Positions 32,426-41,200 of a stretch of 64,000 nt of DNA are shown here, piece by piece. The stretch spans positions 372,001 to 436,000 of the forward strand of contig NZ_JAFCKF010000005.1 of assembly GCF_018130545.1 (NCBI RefSeq), given 5' to 3'. The notes under the pieces were generated by a model that was given only the letters and a program-made list of their open reading frames with translations, was not told the origin of the DNA and made no database searches. Position 1 is the first letter of the stretch; each line of letters opens with the position of its first letter. Made by a program: the position numbers and the translations under genes. Origin of the DNA: Bradyrhizobium tropiciagri (GTDB lineage: Bacteria > Pseudomonadota > Alphaproteobacteria > Rhizobiales > Xanthobacteraceae).

Positions 32426-34024
32426 CTATTCACCCTCTTTGGTCGCCCAGTACAGCAGCACCTGGTTGTCGGCGCGCTGGGTCAGTTTGACCTTTTTCGA
32501 CACGCCCCACACCAGCGGCTGCTGATGCAGCGGAATGTAGCCGTAATCCTTGATGACGATCTCGTAGGCTTGCTTGATCAGCTGGTCGCGCTTGGCCGTA
32601 TCGCTCTCGACCAGGACCTTGTCGGTGAGCGCGTCGACTTCCTTGTTGCAATAGCCGCCGAGATTGGCCTCGCCCCGGGTCGAATCCTTCGGATCGTCGC
32701 GGCAGCCGAGGATGTCGTGCAGCACATTGTGCGAGTCCGACGTCGCGGGGGTCCAGCCCAGCATGAAGAACGAGGTCTGGTAGCCGCCGGGCTTCAGCAC
32801 CTTGGCGAAATACTGCGCCTTCGGCTGCGCCAGCAGGTTCACCTTGACGTTGATGCGGGCCAGCATGCCGACCACCGCCTGGCAGATCGCGGCGTCGTTG
32901 ACGTAACGGTCGTTCGGGCAATCCATGGTGACTTCGAAGCCGTTCGGATAGCCGGCCTCAGCGAGCAGCTTCTTGGCGGCATCCGGATCGGCTTTCGGCC
33001 GGACGAAGTCCTTCGACAGCGGATAAAGCTCGGGCGCGATCATCAGCGCCGAGGGCGTCGACATGCCGCGCATCACCCGGGTCTTGATCAGGTCGACGTC
33101 GATCGCCTTGTAGAAGGCTTCGCGGACTTTGATGTCCTTGAACGGATTCTTGCCCTTGACGTTGGAGTACAGGAGCTCGTCGCGCGTCACATCCATGCCG
33201 ATGAAGATGGTGCGGATCTCGGGTGCGGTCATCACGGTGGCGACGCCGCTGGAATTGACGCGCTGGATATCCTGCAGCGGAACCGGCTCGATGACGTCGA
33301 CCTCGCCCGACAGCAGCGCGGCGACGCGGGTGGCGTCGGAGCCGATCGAGGTGAAGATGATCTCCTTGAGATTATGCTCGGGCTTGCGCCAATAGCCTGG
33401 GAACACCTTGAACACGGTCTTCACGCCGGGCTGATGGCTCTCGATCGTGAAGGGACCGGTGCCGTTCTCGTGCAGCGCCGCGTAGCTCGGCGTGGTCGCG
33501 GAGGCCGGCGTCGGTGCGACGGAGTTGTTCTCCTCGCACCACTTCTTGTCCATGATGTACCAGCTATCCCATTGCGAGGTCAGGATGGGATTGGGCGAGT
33601 CCAGCGTCACGTCGACGGTGTAGTCGTCGACCTTGGTGAACTTGGCGTCGGCCGGGACGTTGCTGAGGAAATTGGAGCCCTTGGCGCGGACGCGGTCGGC
33701 GGAGAACAGCACGTCGTCGGCGGTGAAGGGGTCGCCATTGTGGAATTTGACGCCCTTGCGCAGATGGAAGCGCCATTTGGTCGGGCTCAGCGTCTCCCAG
33801 CTTTCTGCCAGGGCCGGAATGATCTTGAGGTTCTTGTCGCGGGCGGTGAGGCCTTCGTAGACATGCGCGTGATGCGCGATCGTCGTGGTTTCCTTCAGCG
33901 TGTAGGGATCCAGCGATTTCAGCTCGCCCTGGTTGGCATATCTCAGCGTCTGCGCCGATGCCGGCAAGGCAAAGACGGCCAGTGCGACGGCAGCCGCCGC
34001 AAACAAACTCCAACGTACCGACAT
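32426..34024 (-). CDS. Extracellular solute-binding protein family 5 (peptide type), transporter 2
   Basis: A 532-residue periplasmic receptor with signal peptide MSVRWSLFAAAAVALAVFALPASAQ. The mature chain has the SBP_bac_5 pattern: TLRYANQGELKSLDPYTLKETT, RFHLRKGVKFHNGDPFTADDVLFSADR, KDIKVREAFYKAIDVDLIKTRVMRG. It is the first gene of the 13.7-kb minus-strand array and presumably sits behind the main promoter in 34025-34402. The open frame extends far upstream, but the ATG at the signal peptide is the evident start. Ligand unknown; the enzymes in the array point to small or gamma-glutamyl peptides. Confidence 0.92.
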   Translation of the reverse strand: MSVRWSLFAAAAVALAVFALPASAQTLRYANQGELKSLDPYTLKETTTIAHHAHVYEGLTARDKNLKIIPALAESWETLSPTKWRFHLRKGVKFHNGDPFTADDVLFSADRVRAKGSNFLSNVPADAKFTKVDDYTVDVTLDSPNPILTSQWDSWYIMDKKWCEENNSVAPTPASATTPSYAALHENGTGPFTIESHQPGVKTVFKVFPGYWRKPEHNLKEIIFTSIGSDATRVAALLSGEVDVIEPVPLQDIQRVNSSGVATVMTAPEIRTIFIGMDVTRDELLYSNVKGKNPFKDIKVREAFYKAIDVDLIKTRVMRGMSTPSALMIAPELYPLSKDFVRPKADPDAAKKLLAEAGYPNGFEVTMDCPNDRYVNDAAICQAVVGMLARINVKVNLLAQPKAQYFAKVLKPGGYQTSFFMLGWTPATSDSHNVLHDILGCRDDPKDSTRGEANLGGYCNKEVDALTDKVLVESDTAKRDQLIKQAYEIVIKDYGYIPLHQQPLVWGVSKKVKLTQRADNQVLLYWATKEGE

Positions 34025-34402
34025 GTGATCCCGCGTCCCCGTTTTTGTCCGCCGGCTGCTTTGTCCGGCTGGTATTATTGATGCATGTTGCCAGAGTTTA
34101 CCGGCTGCGCAAGCGCGATTTCCCAAAGGGTTAACCTGCTCGCGCGGGTGCAGCGCAACGACTGGGATTTCAAGATAGGCGGTCGGTATCGGCGCGTGAC
34201 ATTCGACTTTCGGAGTGCTGCTTGCGGGACGCGGGAATGATCGGCGGCGCGCTCTGCCGATGCCGGCCGCTGCAAGACAGTTTGGTTGACCATAACGGAT
34301 GATTGAGGCCGACCGCAGCTTGGGGCGGGGGAGGCCGACTTGCGCAACGCACCCCGTCGCGGCGATACTGCGCCGGGTCAAGGCGCATTTGAGGAGGCGG
34401 AT
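34025..34402. other. Divergent intergenic region, 378 bases
   Basis: This separates the minus-strand peptide-transporter array from the plus-strand DUF6489 gene and must hold promoters for both. I see no convincing -35/-10 pair, large inverted repeat or small gene in it. GAGGAGG just before the DUF6489 start is the only clear signal. Confidence 0.5.
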
Positions 34403-34648
34403 ATGAAAGTCAACGTCGAGATAGATTGTACGCCCCTCGAAGCGCGGCAATTCTTCGGCCTGCCCGATGTGGCGCCGATGCAAACCGCCGTCATGGACAA
34501 GCTGCAGCAGCAGATGCTGTCCAACATCGAGAAGATTTCACCGGAATCGCTGATGCAGAGCTGGTTCACCTTCGATCCCAAGATCGCGGAGCGCTTCCAG
34601 GACATGTTCGTGGCGATGGCCGGCTTCGGCACGAGCAAGAAGAAATAG
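34403..34648 (+). CDS. DUF6489 family small protein
   Basis: An 81-residue protein, MKVNVEIDCTPLEARQFFGL at its start, that I recognise as the DUF6489 type found across alphaproteobacteria. It is mostly helical and amphipathic in the middle (PMQTAVMDKLQQQMLSNIEKI), with FDPKIAERFQDMFVAMAG before a Lys-rich tail; the QDMFVAMAG end recalls phasin-related helices, but I would not call it a phasin. GAGGAGG lies 6 bases upstream of the ATG and decides the start. Its stop overlaps the GTG of the next gene by one base, so it is coupled to the alpha/beta hydrolase. Function unknown. Confidence 0.7.
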   Translation: MKVNVEIDCTPLEARQFFGLPDVAPMQTAVMDKLQQQMLSNIEKISPESLMQSWFTFDPKIAERFQDMFVAMAGFGTSKKK

Positions 34649-35448
34649 TGACCGACATGGACAGGAGCGTAGATGGGACCGAACGCCGGTTGCGCCCGCC
34701 CAGCCTGTTCCTGATGCTGGCGGAAGCACGCGGCGTGCTCGAGCTGAATTCGAGCCTGCTGCTGTCGCCTTTGCTGTTGCAGGCGCCGAAGGGCGACGGC
34801 CATCCGGTGCTGGCGCTGCCGGGCTTCCTCGCCAGCGACCTTTCGATGGCGCCGATGCGGCGCTATCTGAAGGAGCTCGGCTACGACGCCTATGCCTGGA
34901 ACATGGGCCGCAATTTCGGCGGGATTTCCAGCAGGCGAGGTGCGCTGCGCGACCTGCTGAAGCGGGTTCATGAGGCCAACGGGCGCAAGGTCTCGATCAT
35001 CGGCTGGAGCCTCGGCGGCGTCTACGCGCGCGATCTGGCGTCGCAGATGCCCGAGCTGGTGCGCTCCATCATTACGCTCGGCAGTCCATTCGCCGACGAC
35101 ATCCGCGCCACCAATGCGACCCGGCTCTATGAATTATTGTCCGGCGAGGGGGTGGATGCCATCCCCGAGGTCCGCGCCGCGATCGCCGGCGACATGCCGG
35201 TGCCGGCGACCTCGATCTATTCCCGAACCGACGGCATCGTGAACTGGCGGACCTCACGGGTGCGGCCGTCGGCGACCGCCGAGAATATCGAGGTGCATCT
35301 GGCCAGCCATCTCGGCCTCGGCGTCAACCCCGCAGCGCTGTGGGCAATCGCGGACCGGCTGGCGCAGCCGGAAGGCGAGTTCCGGCATTTTGACCGGTCC
35401 GGCCCCTTTGCCATTGCCTACGGACCGGCAGAACAGGCACTATCCTAA
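34648..35448 (+). CDS. Alpha/beta hydrolase, paralogue of the one at 58229-58999
   Basis: A 266-residue hydrolase. HPVLALPGFLASD forms the N-terminal strand and oxyanion region; the nucleophile elbow is IIGWSLGGVYARDLA (Ser within GWSLG); SIYSRTDGIVNW carries the likely acid; HLGLGVNPAALWAIADRLAQ holds the histidine. It aligns across its length with the hydrolase at 58229-58999 in this window. The GTG start makes a one-base overlap with the DUF6489 stop; ATG at 34657 is the alternative. No signal peptide. It probably acts on an ester, possibly a lipid or PHA-related compound given the wax ester synthase 58 bases downstream. Confidence 0.82.
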   Translation: MTDMDRSVDGTERRLRPPSLFLMLAEARGVLELNSSLLLSPLLLQAPKGDGHPVLALPGFLASDLSMAPMRRYLKELGYDAYAWNMGRNFGGISSRRGALRDLLKRVHEANGRKVSIIGWSLGGVYARDLASQMPELVRSIITLGSPFADDIRATNATRLYELLSGEGVDAIPEVRAAIAGDMPVPATSIYSRTDGIVNWRTSRVRPSATAENIEVHLASHLGLGVNPAALWAIADRLAQPEGEFRHFDRSGPFAIAYGPAEQALS

Positions 35449-35506
35449 TCAAACGACGAGAGGCGCCGCCAAGGCGCCCGCGTGAGTTGGCTCTCGGGAG
35501 GAGATC

Positions 35507-37057
35507 ATGAGCGACGCCAAGAAGCTGTCCTCGCTGGACGCATCGTTTCTGTATCTGGAAACGCCGGAAATGCCGATGCATGTCGGCAGCATGGCGATCT
35601 TCCGCCTGCCCGACGGCTACAAGGGCGACTTCTTCGAGGAGTTCAAGGCGATGATCGCCTCGCGGCTGCACATCGCGCCGATCCTCAAGGCGCGCCTGCA
35701 GAAGGCGCCGCTCGATATCGACCATCCGTCCTGGGTCGAGGACGACCAGTTCGACATCGACCGCCACATCTTCCGCGCCAGCCTGCCGGCGCCGCGCGAC
35801 CGCGCCACGCTGGAGCGCATCGTCGGCTGGATGCACGCCAAGCTGTTGAACCGCGCCCGACCGCTCTGGGAGTTCTACGTCTTCGAGGGCATGAAAGACA
35901 ACGAGATCGGGCTCTATTCCAAGATGCACCACGCCTGCATCGACGGCGGCGCAGGCGCTGCGCTGACCAGCATGATCTACGACCTGACGCCGGTGCCGCG
36001 CGAGATCGAGCCGCCGAGCGCCAAGAAGGTCGCGCAGGAGCCGCGCGACATCGCGGCCAATCTGATCGATGCCTATCAGCAGCTCTGGACCCAGCCGTTC
36101 GAGGCGGCCGCCGCCGCGCAGAAGAGCCTGGAGCTGCCGCGCTCCGGCAAGAGCGACCTTGGCTCGATCCTGTTCGACAACGCCATGTTCCAGATCGAGA
36201 GCGCGGTGAAGTTCGCGGGCTCGATGCCGACCGTGATGAAAAGCCTGTCCGACGTCGTCGCCAAGGTCGCCGATCCCAGGTCGCGCGAGAGCCTGCAGGC
36301 GATGGCCTCGCCGCCGACCATCCTCAACAAGGCGATCTCGTCGGAGCGCAGCTTTGCCGGTACCTCGATCTCGCTGTCGCGCGCCAAGACGCTGGCGAAG
36401 GCATCCGGCGGCAAGCTCAACGACGTCGTGCTGGCGCTCGCCTCCGGCGTGGTGCGGCGCTACCTGATCAGCCAGGGCGCGCTGCCGAACAAGTCGCTGA
36501 CCGCCGGCGTGCCGATCTCGCTGCGCGAGGAGGGCAATTCCGAATCCAATAACCAGGTGTTCGGCATGATCTGCTCGATCGCGACCGACGTCGAGGATCC
36601 GAAGAAGCGGCTTGAGACCATCATCGCGCAATCCACCAAGTCCAAGGAGATGTCGCATCCGTTGCGCGCCCTGGTGCCGCAGGTCTCCAACATCTCGCTG
36701 CTCGGTGCGCCGATCGTGGTGCAGGTTCTGGCGCTGCTCTACAGCCGTTCCGACCTCTCCAACGTGCTGCCGCCGGCGACCAACATCACGGTGTCGAACG
36801 TGCCGGGACCGCGGCAGACGCTGTATGCGGCCGGCGCCGAGCTGTTGCACATCTTCCCGGTTTCGATCTCGACCCACGGTGTTGCGCTCAACATCACCGT
36901 GCAGAGCTACCGCGATCAGCTCGATTTCGGTTTCATAGTCGGTGCCAACATCATTCCGCACGTGCAGGTGATGTGCGACATGCTGCCGCTCGAGTTCGAT
37001 GCACTCGAGGCGGCGTTCGCTCCCCCGCCTGCGGATATCAAGGGCGCGGCCGAATAG
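35507..37057 (+). CDS. Wax ester synthase/diacylglycerol acyltransferase (WS/DGAT)
   Basis: A 516-residue acyltransferase making wax esters or triacylglycerol from acyl-CoA. The catalytic HHxxxDG motif is intact at residues 141-147 (KMHHACIDGG), and the conserved N-terminus LSSLDASFLYLETPEMPMHVGS and the C-terminal domain motif NITVSNVPGPRQTLYAAGAEL match the family. Length is slightly above the usual 450-500. GGGAGGAG lies about 5 bases before the ATG. It follows a putative esterase and precedes an epoxide-hydrolase-like gene by 10 bases, so a lipid-metabolism operon is likely. Neutral-lipid storage beside PHA is the inference. Confidence 0.92.
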   Translation: MSDAKKLSSLDASFLYLETPEMPMHVGSMAIFRLPDGYKGDFFEEFKAMIASRLHIAPILKARLQKAPLDIDHPSWVEDDQFDIDRHIFRASLPAPRDRATLERIVGWMHAKLLNRARPLWEFYVFEGMKDNEIGLYSKMHHACIDGGAGAALTSMIYDLTPVPREIEPPSAKKVAQEPRDIAANLIDAYQQLWTQPFEAAAAAQKSLELPRSGKSDLGSILFDNAMFQIESAVKFAGSMPTVMKSLSDVVAKVADPRSRESLQAMASPPTILNKAISSERSFAGTSISLSRAKTLAKASGGKLNDVVLALASGVVRRYLISQGALPNKSLTAGVPISLREEGNSESNNQVFGMICSIATDVEDPKKRLETIIAQSTKSKEMSHPLRALVPQVSNISLLGAPIVVQVLALLYSRSDLSNVLPPATNITVSNVPGPRQTLYAAGAELLHIFPVSISTHGVALNITVQSYRDQLDFGFIVGANIIPHVQVMCDMLPLEFDALEAAFAPPPADIKGAAE

Positions 37058-37067
37058 GAATTTCACA

Positions 37068-38063
37068 ATGATCGAGATGCCACCGCTGCAGTTCGCCGAG
37101 ACGAACGGCATCCGCATGGGGTTTTACGAAGCAGGCCCCAAGACCGACAAACCGCCCGTGGTGCTGTGCCACGGCTGGCCTGAGCTGGCGTTCTCCTGGC
37201 GCCACCAGATCAAGGCGCTGGGCGAGGCCGGCATCCGGGTGATCGCGCCGGATCAGCGCGGCTATGGCGCGACCGACCTGCCGGAGCCGGTCGAGGCCTA
37301 CGACATGGAGCACCTGACCGGCGATCTGGTCGGCCTGCTCGACCATCTCAAGATCGACAAGGCGATCTTCGTCGGACACGACTGGGGTGGCTTCGTCGTC
37401 TGGCAGATGCCGCTCAGGCACCCGTCGCGGGTCGCCGGCGTCGTCGGCGTCAACACGCCGCATTGGGATAGGGCGCCTGTCGATCCGATCGCGCTGTTTC
37501 GCCAGCGCTTCGGCGACCACATGTACATCGTCCAGTTCCAGGATCCGGCGCGCGAGCCCGATCGGATCTTCGGCAGCCGGGTCGAGCAGACCTTTGACGC
37601 CTTCATGCGCAAGCCGGCTGCCCGCCCGCCCGGCGCGCCGGAGGAGCAGCCGATCGCCGGCGTAGGCGCCTCGGCGCGGCTCAATTTGGCGTTCCCGCAG
37701 ATGATCGCGAATTACGACGCCAAGCATGATCCGCGGACGCCGATCCTGTCCGCCGACGAGAAGAAGGTGTTCGTCGACACCTTCACCAAGACCGGCTTCA
37801 CCGGCGGCATCAACTGGTATCGCAATTTCACCCGCAACTGGGAACGTTCGGCCGGGCTCGACCATCACGTGCGGGTGCCGTCGCTGATGATCATGGCCGA
37901 GAACGACGCGGTGCTGCCGCCTTCCGCCGCGGACGGCATGGAGAAGCTTGTGCCGGACCTCGAAAAATATCTGGTCAAGGACAGCGGCCATTGGACGCAG
38001 CAGGAAAAGCCTGACGAGGTCAGCGCAAAGCTGATCGAATGGCGCAGAAAGCGGTTTGGGTAA
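37068..38063 (+). CDS. Alpha/beta hydrolase, epoxide hydrolase-like
   Basis: A 331-residue hydrolase with the epoxide hydrolase layout: HGWPELAFSW (oxyanion HGxP, residues 35-38), PDQRGYGATDLP, the nucleophile elbow GHDWGG with Asp105, a cap domain rich in aromatic residues and INWYRNFTRNWE (one lid Tyr), then the acid strand MIMAENDAVLPPS and DSGHWTQQEKPDEV with the histidine. An aspartate nucleophile supports epoxide hydrolase or haloalkane dehalogenase chemistry rather than an esterase. AGGA precedes the ATG. It lies directly upstream of the P450-reductase fusion, beyond one repeat, so hydrolysis of P450-made epoxides is conceivable. Confidence 0.85.
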   Translation: MIEMPPLQFAETNGIRMGFYEAGPKTDKPPVVLCHGWPELAFSWRHQIKALGEAGIRVIAPDQRGYGATDLPEPVEAYDMEHLTGDLVGLLDHLKIDKAIFVGHDWGGFVVWQMPLRHPSRVAGVVGVNTPHWDRAPVDPIALFRQRFGDHMYIVQFQDPAREPDRIFGSRVEQTFDAFMRKPAARPPGAPEEQPIAGVGASARLNLAFPQMIANYDAKHDPRTPILSADEKKVFVDTFTKTGFTGGINWYRNFTRNWERSAGLDHHVRVPSLMIMAENDAVLPPSAADGMEKLVPDLEKYLVKDSGHWTQQEKPDEVSAKLIEWRRKRFG

Positions 38064-38070
38064 TTTCTGG

Positions 38071-38193
38071 CCGTCATTGCGAGGAGCGAAGCGACGAAGC
38101 AATCCATTCTATCCGCTTGCGGCACGATGGATTGCTTCGCGGAGCCTGTCATCCGGCGGCGCTACGCGCCGACCGGGTGGCTCGCAATGACGG
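38071..38193. repeat. Dispersed palindromic repeat, family 2, copy 1
   Basis: A 123-bp element with perfect terminal inverted repeats CCGTCATTGCGAG and CTCGCAATGACGG. Internal inverted parts are GAAGCAATCCAT and ATGGATTGCTTC. The same ends and internal arms occur at 61491-61582, and a half copy at 56684-56711. It fills the gap between the epoxide hydrolase-like and P450 fusion genes. Confidence 0.85.
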
Positions 38194-38221
38194 TTGAGAC
38201 AAGGTAGGGGGCACTTCCAAC

Positions 38222-41200
38222 ATGGCGTCCGGCAACAGACTGAGTCCGATCCCGCATCCACCGACGAAGCCGGTGGTCGGCAATATGCTGTCGCTGGATT
38301 CGACCGCGCCGGTGCAGCACCTGGTGAAGCTCTCCAAGGAGCTCGGACCGATCTTCTGGCTCGACATGATGGGTTCACCGATCGTGATCGTGTCCGGCCA
38401 CGATCTCGTGGAAGAGCTCTCGGATGAAAAGCGCTTCGACAAGGCGGTGCGCGGCTCGCTGCGCCGGGTGCGCGCGGTCGGCGGCGACGGGTTGTTCACC
38501 GCCGACACCAAGGAGCCGAACTGGAGCAAGGCGCACAACATCCTGATGCAGCCGTTCGGCAACCGCGCCATGCAATCGTATCACCCGAGCATGGTCGATA
38601 TCGCCGAGCAGCTGGTCAAGAAATGGGAACGCCTCAACGCCGACGAGGAGATCGAGGTCGTCCACGACATGACGGCGCTGACGCTGGACACCATCGGGCT
38701 CTGCGGCTTCGACTATCGCTTCAATTCGTTCTATCGGCGCGATTACCACCCGTTCGTGGAATCGCTGGTGCGCTCGCTCGAGACCATCATGATGACCCGC
38801 GGCCTGCCGCTCGAGGGTCTGTGGATGCAGAAGCGGCGCAAGATGCTGACCGACGACGTCGCCTTCATGAACAAGATGGTTGACGAGATCATCGCCGAGC
38901 GGCGCGGCAACACCGACGTGACCGACGACAAGAAGGACATGCTGGCCGCGATGATGACCGGCGTCGACCGCTCAACCGGCGAGCAGCTCGACGACGTCAA
39001 CATCCGCTACCAGATCAACACCTTCCTGATCGCGGGCCACGAGACCACCTCCGGCCTGCTGTCGTGCACGATCTATGCGCTGCTAAAGCACCCCGAGGTG
39101 TTGAAGAAGGCCTATGAGGAGGTCGATCGCGTCCTCGGGCCCGACATCGATGCGCGGCCGACCTACCAGCAGGTGACGCAGCTCACCTACATCACCCAGT
39201 GCCTGAAGGAGGCGCTGCGGCTGTGGCCGCCGGCGCCGGCCTACGGCATTGCGCCGCTCAACGATGAGACGATCGGCGGCAAATACAGACTGAAGAAGAA
39301 CACTTTCATCACCGTGCTGGTGATGGCGCTGCATCGTGATCCCTCGGTCTGGGGCCCGAACCCCGATGTGTTCGATCCCGAGAATTTCAGCCGTGAGGCT
39401 GAAGCAAAACGTCCGATCAACGCCTGGAAGCCGTTCGGCAACGGCCAGCGCGCCTGCATCGGCCGCGGCTTTGCCATGCACGAGGCGGCGCTCGCGATCG
39501 GGATGATCCTGCAACGCTTCAAGCTGCTCGACGTGCATCGCTACCAGATGCATTTGAAGGAGACGCTGACCGTCAAGCCCGACGGCTTCAGGATCAAGGT
39601 GCGGCCGCGCGACGACAGGGATCGCGGCGCGTTCACCGGCAGCACCGGCGCGGTTGCGGCCGCGCCGAAGGTTCAGCGCGCGCCGACCACGCGTCCCGGC
39701 CACAACACGCCGATGCTGGTGCTCTACGGCTCGAACCTCGGATCGGCCGAGGAGCTGGCGACCCGCATGGCTGACCTGTCGGAGATCAATGGTTTCTCGG
39801 TGCGCCTCGGGCCGCTGGACGATTATGTCGGCAAGCTGCCGGAGGAAGGCGGCGTGCTGATCATCTGCGCCTCCTATAATGGCGCGGCGCCTGACAATGC
39901 GATGCAATTCGTCAAATGGCTGGAGAGCGACCTGCCGAAGGATGCCTTCGCCAAGGTGCGCTACGCCGTGTTCGGCTGCGGTAACAGCGATTGGGCGGCG
40001 ACCTACCAATCGGTGCCGCGCTTCATCGATGAGCAACTGACCAAGCACGGCGCGCGCGCGGTCTATCCGCGCGGCGAGGGTGATGCGCGCAGCGATCTCG
40101 ACGGCCAGTTCCAGAAATGGTTCCCGGAGGCGGCGAAGGTCGCGACCAAGGAATTCGGCATCGACTGGAATTTCACCCGCACCGCCGAGGATGAGCCGCT
40201 CTACGCGATCGAGCCGGTGGCGCAGGGCGCGGTCAACACCATCGTGACCCAGGGCGGCGCGGTGCCGATGAAGGTGCTCGCCAACAACGAGCTGCAGACC
40301 AAGGATGGCGCCCATCCGTCGGAGCGCTCGACCCGGCATATCGAGGTCGAGCTGCCGGCCAATCTCAGATACCGCGTCGGCGATCATCTCAGCGTGGTGC
40401 CGCGCAACGATCCGACCCTGGTCGATTCCGTCGCGCGCCGCTTCGGCTTCCTGCCGGCCGACCAGATCCGTTTGCAAGTCTCCGAAGGCCGTCGCGCGCA
40501 ATTGCCGGTCGGCAACGCCGTGTCGGTCGGGCGGCTGCTCACCGAGTTCGTCGAGCTGCAACAGGTCGCGACCCGCAAGCAGATCCAGATCATGGCCGAG
40601 CATACCCGCTGCCCGGTGACCAAGCCGAAGCTGCTGGCCTATGTCGGCGACGATGAGGCCTCGGCCACGCGTTATCGTGCCGAGGTGCTCGCCAAGCGCA
40701 AATCGGTGTTCGACCTGCTCGAGGAATATCCGGCCTGCGAGCTGCCGTTCCACCTCTACCTTGAAATGCTGTCGCTGCTGGCGCCGCGCTATTACTCGAT
40801 CTCGTCGTCACCGGCGGGCGAGGCGCAGCGCTGCAGCGTCACCGTGGGCGTGGTGGAAGCGCCCGCAAGCTCGGGCCGCGGCATCTACAAGGGCATCTGC
40901 TCGAACTATCTGGCGCGCCGCCGCGCCGGCGACACCGTCCATGCCACCATCAAGGAAACCAAGGCCGGCTTCCGGCTGCCCGACGACAACGCCGTGCCGA
41001 TCATCATGATCGGACCGGGCACGGGCTTAGCCCCGTTCCGCGGCTTCCTGCAGGAGCGTGCCGCGCGCAAGGCGCAGGGGGCGACGCTGGGCCCCGCGAT
41101 GCTGTTCTTCGGCTGCCGCCATCCGGAGCAGGACTTCATCTATGCAGACGAGCTGAAGGCGTTCGCAGCCGACGGCATCAGTGAGCTCTTCACCGCCTTC

